DNA from: Comamonas sp. JUb58
Lineage (GTDB): Bacteria > Pseudomonadota > Gammaproteobacteria > Burkholderiales > Burkholderiaceae_C
NCBI RefSeq assembly: GCF_004364775.1
Contig: NZ_SOAL01000019.1
Coordinates: 1-64,000 of the forward strand
Length of the DNA stretch: 64,000 nucleotides
Direction: 5' to 3'
The notes under the pieces are model-generated. The model was not told where the DNA came from and searched no databases. It worked only from the letters and a program-made list of their open reading frames with translations. The translations under genes were made by a program, and so were the position numbers. This document shows, one piece after another, positions 53,526 through 62,291 of the stretch (position 1 is its first letter; the number at the start of each line of letters is the position of its first letter).

Positions 53526-56500
53526 TCACGGTATTTTTATCGCCGTATCAAGCAATCCTGTTGATTTATCGATAAACCATAGCTCTCCATTGCCCAATTT
53601 CTCGTCGCATTTCATTTCACAGTCGTTTTTATCTTTTGATAAAACGGAGCGCTCCCGACCTTTACTGTTATTGTGATAATCCATAATTTCCTCTTTTTTC
53701 GGCTGTAATTCTTTTGTACCATATACCTCGTGCGTGTCACCCACCTTTTTAGCTTGATCCACACCCATCCTTATACTCATCAAGCAAGACCAGTAGCAAT
53801 GTCTGAAAGCGTCTCCGGTACCATTATGGCGTTCACTTGGAGGAAATTTTTCTCTAGTCCTTTTAAATGCTTCTGAATTATCAGCTCTTGTATTCCATGC
53901 ATCTAATGGTCCGATATTCCAAACGTGAGCAAGTTCTTCTATAAGCCCTAAAGAATCAGATTTCATTAATGGACTACGAACATATCCACTTGTTTGGATC
54001 CCTCCGAGCAAACCAATCGGATCTTGATTTATGTAGTCTCCAATCTCCGACTCATAATACCGATGCCGGTTGTAATAAAGCCCCGTCACCCCATCCGCAT
54101 GCTGTCCCGGCAACCGAATTGGTTGGTACAACTTCCCCGGGTTATGCTCCGCCCGCACATTCCCCCAAGCATCTAATTGCACCGCCCAGTCCAGCCGGCT
54201 GTCTTCCCGGATCAAGGCATTGGGCGTGCCCAGGTGGTCGCAGAGGTAGTGGCGGATCTCGACTTTTTCTGCAGCTTCTTTGCGTTGGTCGCTCAAGGTT
54301 TGCTCATACTCCTGCAGCTGCTCGCGCATAAAGATCTGCACATCCTTGGACATGGACTTAAAGGCGATGTTTTGGGGCAGAGTGGCGCTGAGCTCTTTGA
54401 TATCTGCCAGGGCTTTGCGCAAGGCGTCTTGCACCACGCCTGGAGAGGTGTTGGCGAGCAACTGTTCGCCCAGGTCTGGTTCGGCTTTGGTGGCTCTGCG
54501 CAGCTGGATCAGCGGGGTAAACGACCCGGGCTCGTAGATGGTGTGGATGACTTCGGGTCGGGCAGCGCCTTCGCTGTCCTGCAGGTTCGCGCTGTTAAAG
54601 CGCTCGGTGTGGATCAAGCGGTCGCCGTCCCAGCCGAAGTAATCGGTTTCTTTCTCTTCGCTTGATCCGGCATTGCTCGGCGCGTTGTACTTGGCAAGAC
54701 GCCGCCCAAACGCGTCGTATCGGTAGCTCTGAGTGTGGCGCTGACCTGCTTCTTCAACGACTACCTGCACCAACTGGTTGCCACTGTCATACGCCAGCTC
54801 CAGCTTGCGGCCCGTGGCCTCGTCCAGGCTTTGGGTGCGATTGCCTCGGCTGTCATATTGGTAGTGAATCTTTGCCCCTTGGCTGCTCGCGTCTTCCTGG
54901 TTCTCGTAATAGGCCACACGGTTACCGGCCCAGCGTTTGCTGGTGTGCAGGGGCTGGTGGAGAGAGGGATCTGGGTTCGCTTGGAGCGGGTTGAAGTCGC
55001 TGCGCAGCAGTTGCTCTTTGGTGATGGGGTTGGCTTGGGCGGCTGCGCGTTGCTGGGCGCGCAGGCGGTCGGTTTCGTTGAGGTGGCCGGTGATGGCGTC
55101 GGCTGCGGTGGGCTGGGTTTCTGGGCCTGCGATGGGTAGCCGGTTGCCCGCCGGGTCGAACTGCCAGCGCTGGGAGCCAGCATGCGGCGTGTGCGCGCCG
55201 GTCAGGCGTCCTGCTCCGTCGTAGGCAAAGCGGCTGATGCCGGCATGGCTGCGCATACCGACCATCTGGCCCAGGCTGTCGTAGTAGTACTGGCGGGCGG
55301 TCATGGCGCCTAGCAAGGTTGGCGGAACGCGGATCGGGGCTTGCCCACCGGGCGTGGCAAGCATGTCATCCAGCGCGCTGCCTTGCTCCAGGCCCATCCA
55401 CTGCATCGTTTCCATGCGCCCGGCTGCATCCCAGCTGAGCTTGCGGTAGAGGGGTTTGGCGGTGTTCTCGCCGGGCGCTTGGCTATTGATGTCGGTGAGA
55501 ACTTGGCGGTGAATCTCTCGGTGCAGCGCGTCGCGCTCAAAGTTCACCAGGCTCTCGCCTTGCCAGGTGATGTCGTGCACGTGACCTGCGCCGTAGAGCA
55601 GGTAGCCGACGTTGCCCAGGCCTTGGAGCTGGCTGCCTTGGCGGTGGCCCAGGGCGTCTAGCTGGTGGCTGATGCGGTGTTCAAACTCGATCTCGGGGGT
55701 AAAGAACCGGTCTTGCAGTTCGTCCTGGGTGGGGGTTTTGTAGAGGCGCTGGACTTCGCCGACGACCCGGCCGGCTGCATCGCGTTCGATGACGGCTTGG
55801 CTTTGCAAGATGCCTTCTTGGGCTGGACGTTGGCTTGGGCCTTCGCTGCCAGTTTCTGTTTGGTGCCACACGCTCGCCTGCAGCAACTCACCCACTTTGC
55901 CCCATTCATAGCGTTGGGTGGTGGCGGGCAGCAGGTCGGTTGCTGGTAGATGGCGGGCCGCCAATTGGCCGGTGATGATCCATTCGTAATGGCTGGTGTG
56001 CGCTGGCAGGCCTTGCTCTGCAGCCCATCCATCGCTGGATTGGACAAGCTGGCCAGCCGCGTCGTATTGGTAGCTCTGCACCCGCGCATCAAAGCCGGTC
56101 TCCTGGCTAAGCCGGTCCATCACATCCCATGCAAAGCGGGTGTGCTCGCCGTTCTCGTTGGTGAGCTGGGTCAGGCGCCCGGCCGTGTCGTAGGCAAAGC
56201 CCAGGTGCTGGCCCGCGTGGCTGCGGCTGGTGAGGCGGCCCCAGAGGTCATAGGCCATGCGAACGCTCGGTGCCGTAGTGCTGATGGGGGTTTTGCTGTC
56301 TCTGTCATCACGGCGCCCGGCTTTGACTTCCACCACCTGGCCCCGAGCGTCATAGCTGTAGTGCTCCTTGCCCCCATCGGGGTAGTGCACCGTCCGCAGC
56401 TGGTCCTCCTCGTTGTATTCGTAGGCCACCCGCTCGCCCAGCGCGTTACGCACCGCCGTGGTCTGGCCCCAGCGGCTGTATTCGTAGTGGGTGCTTTGAC

Positions 56501-58331
56501 CGGAGCAATCGGTGTAGCTGGCAGTTTGGCCCGTGGGGGTGTAGGCAATATGTTTGTCGCGACCATTGGCATCGGTGATGCGGATGGGCTTGTCGGAATT
56601 GGCGCGGGTCGCCAGGTCTGCGGGGCCGCCGGTGATGTTGGAGTAGTGGTATTGCTCGCTACTGCCATCCGGCAAGGTCACCCGCGTCAGGCGGTTGTGG
56701 AAGTCGTACTCGTAGTGGGTGGTGCGGCCAGCGGCATCGGTGCTGCTTTGCAGCAGGTTGGTCGTGTCGTCAAAACGCTGGCTGCTGCGGGAGCCATCGG
56801 GGCCCTGGGTTGCCAGCAACTGACCCATGGGGCTGACGGCCATGTACACGCTGCGGCCAAGAGGGTCGGTGACTTCGCTGAGATGACCGTACTGGTTGTA
56901 CTTGCGTTTGATGGTGCTCCCATCAGCCCGGGTGTGTTCTACGAGGCGCTGCAGCCCTGCTTCACCCTGAAAGATGTATTTATCGACCCGGCCCAAGCTG
57001 TCCGTGACGACACATGCTCTTCGAGGCTGACCATCGACCTCCGGTAGCTCTTGGTAGTCGAACTTGTAATCCAAGCCCTCTTGGTTGCGCTGCTCGATGG
57101 CTTGGCCGCCTGGCTCATACCGGTCATACGCATAGTGGTGCTCCGGCCCGCTGCGCTCCTGGTGGGCAATCATCAAGTGGTTGCGCCAGGCAAAGCGGCG
57201 CACCACTTGGCCGTGGCGGTTGGTGACAGACACTAAATCACCCTCAGTGCTGTAGCTGTAGTGCACCAAGGTGGTGGGCTTGGTCTGCAGCATGGGGGCC
57301 AAAGGGTCGCGATACAGATCGACCTTTGACAGACGCACACCACTGTCGGCTTGCCAGAAGAAGTGCTCGTCTTCCTGCCTGTCTTCATCAGTGCTCTTGT
57401 GGTGGAAGTGCTGGGCATCCTGCGCAGCAATAGCCTGCGTGTAGTGCAGCTGGTAGCCTCGGCCCACACCATCGTCGATGGTGGTGATGCGCTCCTGGCC
57501 CAACACTTTGGTCCAGTGGTAGCGCTGGGAGCGGCCCAGGCGGTCAACCTTGCCCAGCAAAATCCAGTTTGAATCGATATCCAGCTCGGTGACAGTGACC
57601 GGTTTGCCTGCGGTCTTCTGTTCATGGATCGCTTTGCGCGCCGCTTCAATCGCCTGCCAGTTGGCCGGGCCAAATACCCAGACGGTATCTCCGCTCCCAT
57701 TGGCCGCCAGGATCATCAAATCCCCGCAAGCCATATCGCGCCGAACCCAAGAAAAGCGGCCCTGCCACCACAAGGGTGCCTGCTCGCTACGCGGGGGTGG
57801 GGCTTCAAAGCTATCTGCAGCACCTGCCTCGGTGAACTTGGCGGGCCCGGTCATGGCCGCCAGATCGTGCGTCAGATTGCCTGGATGCCAGCCAGAGCGC
57901 AGCAGCCAGATATCTTCGCTGGGGCTGTAGATCGACTCACCTGCTGCCAAGGCATCAAAGGTGATCGTGCGGCCCTGGCTGTCGTGCAATAGAGTGGCGC
58001 TTGCCTCCACCTTGATGCGCAAATCCGTTGGCAGCCCCCAGCCATAGCCCAACACCCCGCAATGCCCGCCATGCTGCGCGTTGACATAGCTGCTGTACTG
58101 GCGCTGCCAGACCAGGGGCATGGCGCCTGGAAATGCGAAATCCAAGTCAGAGGCGCCGGACAGAACCTTGGCCCCCAGCTGCGGATTGACGGGATTGCCG
58201 ACTGCCTTGCCGCCCGGACAGACCGAGCACGCCACGCCGCCTTGGGTACCGATCAGCACCGTGCGTGAACCGGTGACGATTCGCGCATATTTGACTTTGT
58301 CGTCGATGCGAGCTGCTGGCTTTCCTGACAT
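53526..58331 (-). CDS. Rhs-family polymorphic toxin
   Basis: A 1601-residue protein from ATG 58331, AGGAG 7 bases upstream. The first ~50 residues resemble the Rhs-linked PAAR region (GKPAARIDDKVKYARIVTGSRTVLIG). The core holds many YD repeats that build a closed shell. The pre-tip motif is RHRYYESEIGDYINQDPIGLLGG. The last ~165 residues are in AT-rich DNA and form the toxin tip, with NGTGDAFRHCYWSC, DTHEV and MDYHNNSKGRE, reminiscent of DUF6973-type domains. Delivery is probably by type VI secretion; the enzymatic action is unknown. Confidence 0.9.
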   Translation of the reverse strand: MSGKPAARIDDKVKYARIVTGSRTVLIGTQGGVACSVCPGGKAVGNPVNPQLGAKVLSGASDLDFAFPGAMPLVWQRQYSSYVNAQHGGHCGVLGYGWGLPTDLRIKVEASATLLHDSQGRTITFDALAAGESIYSPSEDIWLLRSGWHPGNLTHDLAAMTGPAKFTEAGAADSFEAPPPRSEQAPLWWQGRFSWVRRDMACGDLMILAANGSGDTVWVFGPANWQAIEAARKAIHEQKTAGKPVTVTELDIDSNWILLGKVDRLGRSQRYHWTKVLGQERITTIDDGVGRGYQLHYTQAIAAQDAQHFHHKSTDEDRQEDEHFFWQADSGVRLSKVDLYRDPLAPMLQTKPTTLVHYSYSTEGDLVSVTNRHGQVVRRFAWRNHLMIAHQERSGPEHHYAYDRYEPGGQAIEQRNQEGLDYKFDYQELPEVDGQPRRACVVTDSLGRVDKYIFQGEAGLQRLVEHTRADGSTIKRKYNQYGHLSEVTDPLGRSVYMAVSPMGQLLATQGPDGSRSSQRFDDTTNLLQSSTDAAGRTTHYEYDFHNRLTRVTLPDGSSEQYHYSNITGGPADLATRANSDKPIRITDANGRDKHIAYTPTGQTASYTDCSGQSTHYEYSRWGQTTAVRNALGERVAYEYNEEDQLRTVHYPDGGKEHYSYDARGQVVEVKAGRRDDRDSKTPISTTAPSVRMAYDLWGRLTSRSHAGQHLGFAYDTAGRLTQLTNENGEHTRFAWDVMDRLSQETGFDARVQSYQYDAAGQLVQSSDGWAAEQGLPAHTSHYEWIITGQLAARHLPATDLLPATTQRYEWGKVGELLQASVWHQTETGSEGPSQRPAQEGILQSQAVIERDAAGRVVGEVQRLYKTPTQDELQDRFFTPEIEFEHRISHQLDALGHRQGSQLQGLGNVGYLLYGAGHVHDITWQGESLVNFERDALHREIHRQVLTDINSQAPGENTAKPLYRKLSWDAAGRMETMQWMGLEQGSALDDMLATPGGQAPIRVPPTLLGAMTARQYYYDSLGQMVGMRSHAGISRFAYDGAGRLTGAHTPHAGSQRWQFDPAGNRLPIAGPETQPTAADAITGHLNETDRLRAQQRAAAQANPITKEQLLRSDFNPLQANPDPSLHQPLHTSKRWAGNRVAYYENQEDASSQGAKIHYQYDSRGNRTQSLDEATGRKLELAYDSGNQLVQVVVEEAGQRHTQSYRYDAFGRRLAKYNAPSNAGSSEEKETDYFGWDGDRLIHTERFNSANLQDSEGAARPEVIHTIYEPGSFTPLIQLRRATKAEPDLGEQLLANTSPGVVQDALRKALADIKELSATLPQNIAFKSMSKDVQIFMREQLQEYEQTLSDQRKEAAEKVEIRHYLCDHLGTPNALIREDSRLDWAVQLDAWGNVRAEHNPGKLYQPIRLPGQHADGVTGLYYNRHRYYESEIGDYINQDPIGLLGGIQTSGYVRSPLMKSDSLGLIEELAHVWNIGPLDAWNTRADNSEAFKRTREKFPPSERHNGTGDAFRHCYWSCLMSIRMGVDQAKKVGDTHEVYGTKELQPKKEEIMDYHNNSKGRERSVLSKDKNDCEMKCDEKLGNGELWFIDKSTGLLDTAIKIP

Positions 58332-58468
58332 GCGGACTCCTATCAAAAATTGAAAAATGATAGTTCAAAACTACCATATTAACAATTTCAATAGGGTCTG
58401 GCATTGCATCAAGAAGACTCAGCATGGCATGTCTCAAACGCAAGTCTTCAAAGGGAATTTACATTTCA

Positions 58469-58489
58469 AATTCCCATTAAATGGGAATT
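58469..58489. promoter_or_regulatory. Perfect 21-bp palindrome, candidate IclR operator
   Basis: Arms AATTCCCATT (58469-58478) and AATGGGAATT (58480-58489) are perfectly complementary around one central base. Half-site words recur nearby: AAGGGAATTT at 58451-58460 and AATGGGAATT at 58601-58610, the latter just before the iclR start codon. This layout fits autoregulation by the adjacent IclR protein. Confidence 0.65.
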
Positions 58490-58511
58490 GAATTCGCCAT
58501 TCAATTCCGAC

Positions 58512-58527
58512 CTAGGGTTTGCGCTAG
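58512..58527. promoter_or_regulatory. CTAGGGTTTGCGCTAG motif, second occurrence
   Basis: This 16-mer differs by one base from the centre of the inverted repeat at 15161-15178. It lies about 100 bases upstream of the iclR start and ahead of the second polar amino acid ABC transporter genes. Confidence 0.45.
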
Positions 58528-58614
58528 GGTGCAATGCAGAGAGCAATTCGACAATTCTGGCATTGATCTTGCAAGATCTTCATTGTCACTAGTCCCGAGG
58601 AATGGGAATTGCGA

Positions 58615-59394
58615 ATGGATGCTACAGAGTTTTTGGCGAACGAGCCTACGGCAGCGGATACCCCGGGTTCCGAGGTGTCGGCGGCTGATCGGGTGCTGCA
58701 GGTGCTGGCGGTTCTCGCCTGCGCCGGGCGGCCGCTGTCGGCCAACGAGCTGATGCAGGGCACTGGTTTGCCCCGCAGCAGCCTGTACCGGCAGCTCGCG
58801 CGCCTCAAGCGCTTTGGCTTTGTGGCCGACAGCGGTGCGCTGTATGCGCCCGGGCCGCTGGGCCTGCAGCTGGCGCGTGGCTTTGACGATGGCTCCCATT
58901 TGGTGCATGTGGCCCGCCCCGTGCTGGTGCAGCTGTCGCAGCAGACCCAGGAAAGCGCAGGCCTGCTGGTCGCAGCCAATGGCCAGGCCGTGTGCCTGGA
59001 CATGGTGGAAAGCCCGCTGTCGCTGCGCTGCTCCTTTGACAAGGGCAGCAGCGTGCCGTTGAAGGTCGGGGCATCGGCCAAATGCGTGCTGGCCTATCTG
59101 CCCGCCGTGCAACGCGAAGCGCTGCTGAACCAGCACTACGGCGAAGGCAGCTCCGCCCGCGCCGAGGCCGCTGCCGAGCTGCAGGAGCTGCGCACGCAGG
59201 GCTACATCACCACGGTGGGCCAGGTCGATGCCGGTGTCTGGGGTTGCAGCGTGCCGGTGTTTGCCAGCGGCCGCCGCGCCGTGGCAGCGCTCAGCCTGAT
59301 GGCGCCCCAGCAGCGTGTGCAGCACCAGCAAGCCCAGCTGGTGCAGGCTACGTTGGCAGCGGCGGCCCGCATCTCCCGCAGTCTGGCTGGATGA
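58615..59394 (+). CDS. IclR-family transcriptional regulator of ABC-hut cluster
   Basis: A 259-residue regulator from ATG 58615. The winged helix covers DRVLQVLAVLACAGRPLSANELMQGTGLPRSSLYRQLARLKRFGFV, and the effector domain includes LSQQTQESAGLLVAANGQAVCLDMVE, SAKCVLAYLPAVQREALL and CSVPVFASGRRAVAALSLMAP. It lies upstream of and co-directional with the ABC importer and hutDFG genes, with a palindromic operator ahead of it. This differs from the common HutC (GntR-type) control of histidine genes. Confidence 0.88.
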   Translation: MDATEFLANEPTAADTPGSEVSAADRVLQVLAVLACAGRPLSANELMQGTGLPRSSLYRQLARLKRFGFVADSGALYAPGPLGLQLARGFDDGSHLVHVARPVLVQLSQQTQESAGLLVAANGQAVCLDMVESPLSLRCSFDKGSSVPLKVGASAKCVLAYLPAVQREALLNQHYGEGSSARAEAAAELQELRTQGYITTVGQVDAGVWGCSVPVFASGRRAVAALSLMAPQQRVQHQQAQLVQATLAAAARISRSLAG

Positions 59395-59438
59395 CATTGA
59401 GATTTTGCTTGGTACTTGAATTGATAAAGGACTCTCCC

Positions 59439-60179
59439 ATGAACTTCCGTCGCCTGGTCTTGAAGACCTCTTTGATCGCCCTGGCCTGTGGTGCAGGCGC
59501 TGCCTTTGCCCAGAACAATGTGCTGCGCGTGGCCACTGATGCCACCTTCCCACCCATGGAATTTGTCGAAAACGGCAAGAAGACCGGTTTTGACGTCGAG
59601 CTCGTCGAGGCCGTTGCGGCCAAGATGGGCAAGAAAGTCGAATGGGTGGATATCGACTTCAAGGGCCTGGTGCCCGGTCTGATCGCCAAGCGCTACGACA
59701 TGGCCGTCTCGGCCATCTACATCACCGATGAGCGCAAGAAGGTGGTGGACTTTACCCAGCCTTACTACGCCGGCGGCCTGGTGGCCATGGTCAAGGAAGG
59801 CAGCCCCATCACCAAGCTGAGCGATCTGGATGGCAAGAAGGTCTCGGTGCAGGTGGGCACCAAGTCGGTGGGCTACCTGACCGAGCACTTCCCGAAGGTG
59901 CAGCGCGTCGAGGTGGAAAAGAACCAGGAAATGTTCAACCTGGTCGATATCGGCCGCGCCGATGCCGCTGTGACCGGCAAGCCCGCCGCCTTCCAGTACA
60001 ACCGCACCCGTGGCGGCATGAAGGTGCTGGCCGAGCAGATCACCACCGAGGAATACGGCATGGCCATCCGCAAGGACACGCCCGAGCTGACCGCCGCGGT
60101 GAACAAGGCGCTGGAGCAGCTCAAGGCCGACGGTGGCTACAAGGCCATCGTGGACAAGTGGTTCCCCAGCAGCAAGTAA
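59439..60179 (+). CDS. Periplasmic amino-acid-binding protein (hut-linked ABC importer)
   Basis: A 246-residue family-3 binding protein. Signal peptide RRLVLKTSLIALACGAGAAFAQ. The fold marks are LRVATDATFPPMEFVENGKKTGFDVELVEAVA, DFKGLVPGLIAKRYDMAVSAIYITDERKKVVDFT and KVSVQVGTKSVGYL. It should bind a polar amino acid; because the operon continues into hutD, hutF and hutG, histidine or formimidoylglutamate is a reasonable guess. Permease and ATPase genes follow. Confidence 0.88.
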   Translation: MNFRRLVLKTSLIALACGAGAAFAQNNVLRVATDATFPPMEFVENGKKTGFDVELVEAVAAKMGKKVEWVDIDFKGLVPGLIAKRYDMAVSAIYITDERKKVVDFTQPYYAGGLVAMVKEGSPITKLSDLDGKKVSVQVGTKSVGYLTEHFPKVQRVEVEKNQEMFNLVDIGRADAAVTGKPAAFQYNRTRGGMKVLAEQITTEEYGMAIRKDTPELTAAVNKALEQLKADGGYKAIVDKWFPSSK

Positions 60180-60194
60180 TAGGCAAGGGTGCCG

Positions 60195-60220
60195 CAGCGC
60201 GCTGCCCAGGCAGTGCGCTG
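60195..60220 (+). other. Intercistronic hairpin after binding-protein gene
   Basis: CAGCGCGCTG (60195-60204) pairs with CAGTGCGCTG (60211-60220) through ten pairs including one G-T, with a 6-base loop. No T-run follows. It lies in the 63-base gap between binding-protein and permease genes. Confidence 0.55.
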
Positions 60221-60242
60221 ATCTGAGACGACAGGATTGACT

Positions 60243-60911
60243 ATGGATTTGGATTTTTCGCCCGTCTGGGCAGGGTGGCCCGATCTGCTGCGCGGCGCAG
60301 CGGTGACGGTGGAGATCACGGCCGCAGCGCTGGTACTGGGTTGCGTGATGGGTCTGCTGATCGGCATTGGCCGGCTCAACCCGAAGAACAGGATCATCTA
60401 CGGCATCTGCACGGCCTACGTGGCCGTCATCCGGGGCACGCCGCTCTTGGTGCAGCTGTTCATTCTGTTCTTCGGCCTGCCGCAGTTCGGCATCATGCTG
60501 CCGGCCTTTGCCTGCGGCGTGCTGGGCCTGGGCATCTACTCGGGCGCCTATGTGTCCGAGGTGGTGCGCGGCGCCATCCAGTCCATTGATCGCGGCCAGA
60601 TGGAAGCCGCGCGCTCCATCGGCATGTCGTCCGGCCAGGCCATGGCCTCGGTGATCCTGCCCCAGGCCATCGTGCGCATGATTCCGCCGCTGGGCAACGA
60701 GTTCATTGCGCTGATCAAGAACTCGGCGCTGGTCTCGCTGCTCACCATCCACGATGTGATGCACCAGGGCCAGAAGATCATCAGCGTGTCCTACCGCTCG
60801 CTGGAAGTGTATTTGGCGATTGCCGTGATTTATTTTGTGTTGACCGGCGTGACCACCTTGGCACTGCGCCATTTTGAAAAGCGCATGCGCGCTGGAGGCA
60901 TGGTGCAATGA
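60243..60911 (+). CDS. ABC transporter permease, polar amino acid type (hut-linked)
   Basis: A 222-residue permease from ATG 60243 with AGGA upstream. Five hydrophobic segments; [20 protein letters not shown] and the EAA loop [21 protein letters not shown] are diagnostic. Only one permease gene is present, so the transporter is probably a permease homodimer. The stop overlaps the ATPase start by 4 bases (ATGA). Confidence 0.9.
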   Translation: MDLDFSPVWAGWPDLLRGAAVTVEITAAALVLGCVMGLLIGIGRLNPKNRIIYGICTAYVAVIRGTPLLVQLFILFFGLPQFGIMLPAFACGVLGLGIYSGAYVSEVVRGAIQSIDRGQMEAARSIGMSSGQAMASVILPQAIVRMIPPLGNEFIALIKNSALVSLLTIHDVMHQGQKIISVSYRSLEVYLAIAVIYFVLTGVTTLALRHFEKRMRAGGMVQ

Positions 60912-61684
60912 CCGCAGCTCCGTTGAATTCCGAATCCATGGTCCGCATCCGTGGGCTGCGCAAGGCCTTTGGCGAGCATGTGGTGCTCGACGGCATCGAC
61001 TTCGATGTCAAGCCCCAACAAGTGGTGGTCGTCATCGGCCCCAGCGGCTCGGGCAAGAGCACCTTTCTGCGCTGCTGCAATGGCCTGGAAGTGCCGCAAG
61101 GCGGCAGTGTCGAGATCTGCGGCCGCACCCTGGTGCAGGACGGCCAGATGCTGCCCGAGAAAGCTCTGAACGCGCTGCGCGAAGAAGTGGGCATGGTGTT
61201 CCAGTCCTTCAACCTGTTCCCGCACCTGTCCGTGCTGGACAACGTGACCCTGGGCCCGCGCAAGCTCCACGGCCTGGGCCGCAAGGATGCCGATGCGCTG
61301 GCGCATGACCTGCTGAAAAAAGTGGGCCTGGGCCACAAGGCCGATGCCATGCCCGGCAGCCTGTCGGGTGGGCAAAAGCAGCGCGTGGCCATTGCCCGTG
61401 CACTGGCCATGCGGCCCAAGGTGATGCTGTTTGACGAGCCGACCTCGGCGCTCGATCCCGAGCTGGTGGGCGAGGTGCTGCAGGTGATGAAGATGCTGGC
61501 GGCCGAGGGCATGACCATGATGGTGGTGACCCATGAAATGGGCTTTGCCAAGGAAGTGGCCGATGTGGTCGTCGTCATGGATGGCGGCGGCATCATCGAA
61601 GCCGGTGACCCGCAGACCATCTTCAGCAACCCGACCAAGGAGCGCACGCGCAGCTTTTTGCAGGCCGTGTTGACCAAGCAATAA
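60908..61684 (+). CDS. ABC transporter ATPase, polar amino acid type (hut-linked)
   Basis: A 258-residue GlnQ/HisP-type ATPase. Walker [11 protein letters not shown]-loop [13 protein letters not shown], signature LSGGQKQR, Walker [15 protein letters not shown] and H-loop VTHEMGFA are intact. It overlaps the permease gene by 4 bases, consistent with coupled translation, and is followed 10 bases later by hutD. Confidence 0.92.
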   Translation: MTAAPLNSESMVRIRGLRKAFGEHVVLDGIDFDVKPQQVVVVIGPSGSGKSTFLRCCNGLEVPQGGSVEICGRTLVQDGQMLPEKALNALREEVGMVFQSFNLFPHLSVLDNVTLGPRKLHGLGRKDADALAHDLLKKVGLGHKADAMPGSLSGGQKQRVAIARALAMRPKVMLFDEPTSALDPELVGEVLQVMKMLAAEGMTMMVVTHEMGFAKEVADVVVVMDGGGIIEAGDPQTIFSNPTKERTRSFLQAVLTKQ

Positions 61685-61694
61685 ACGGGTAGCT

Positions 61695-62291
61695 ATGAGC
61701 ATGCAATTTTTCAGCAGCAGCGCGCTGCCCGCTACGCCATGGAAGAACGGCGGCGGCACCACCCAGGAGGTACTGTGCTGGCCGCCTGGCGCGAGTATCG
61801 ACAGTTTTGCCTGGCGCATCAGCATTGCGCAAATTGCCAGCAGCGGGCCGTTCTCGGCCTTTGCGGGCATCGACCGCATCATCACCTTGCTCGGTGGTGA
61901 TGGCGTGCATTTGCAAGCGGCCGATGGGAGTGTGGACCATCTGCTGCAGCACTGCCTGCAGCCCTTCGCCTTCTCAGGCGATGTGGCGCTGGACTGCCAG
62001 CTGCTGGGTGGCGCCTCGCAGGATCTGAATGTGATGACCCGGCGCGGCCGGGTGCAGGCGCAGGTCACCATCCACCGAGGTGGCAGCCTGGCACTGACCA
62101 GTGCCCAGGGCATGCTGCTGGCGCGGGCCGGCAGCTGGCGCTTGCCTGCGCAGCCGGCCACATTGACGGCCGGTGGCGAAGACGGCCTGTACTGGACCGC
62201 TGCGCTCAACGAGCCTCTGCAGCTGGATGCCAGCAGCGACGATGCCCTGCTGATCGCCGTCGCGCTGCAGGAGGTAGCACCCGGTGTCTGA
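61695..62291 (+). CDS. hutD: HutD-family protein
   Basis: A 198-residue cupin-type protein. The HutD marks are PATPWKNGGGTTQEVLCWP at the N terminus, FAWRISIAQIASSGPFSAFAGIDRIITLLGGDGV, and LLGGASQDLNVMTRRGR. HutD accompanies histidine-utilisation genes; it is thought to bind formylglutamate and set an upper limit on hut activity. Here it lies between the ABC ATPase gene and hutF, overlapping the latter by 8 bases. Confidence 0.88.
   Translation: MSMQFFSSSALPATPWKNGGGTTQEVLCWPPGASIDSFAWRISIAQIASSGPFSAFAGIDRIITLLGGDGVHLQAADGSVDHLLQHCLQPFAFSGDVALDCQLLGGASQDLNVMTRRGRVQAQVTIHRGGSLALTSAQGMLLARAGSWRLPAQPATLTAGGEDGLYWTAALNEPLQLDASSDDALLIAVALQEVAPGV

Noticed and set aside
53526..58331. YD repeats in the Rhs core as a DNA repeat or CRISPR array
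   Set aside because: The repetition is at protein level with varied spacing and codons; there are no identical DNA repeats with regular spacers.
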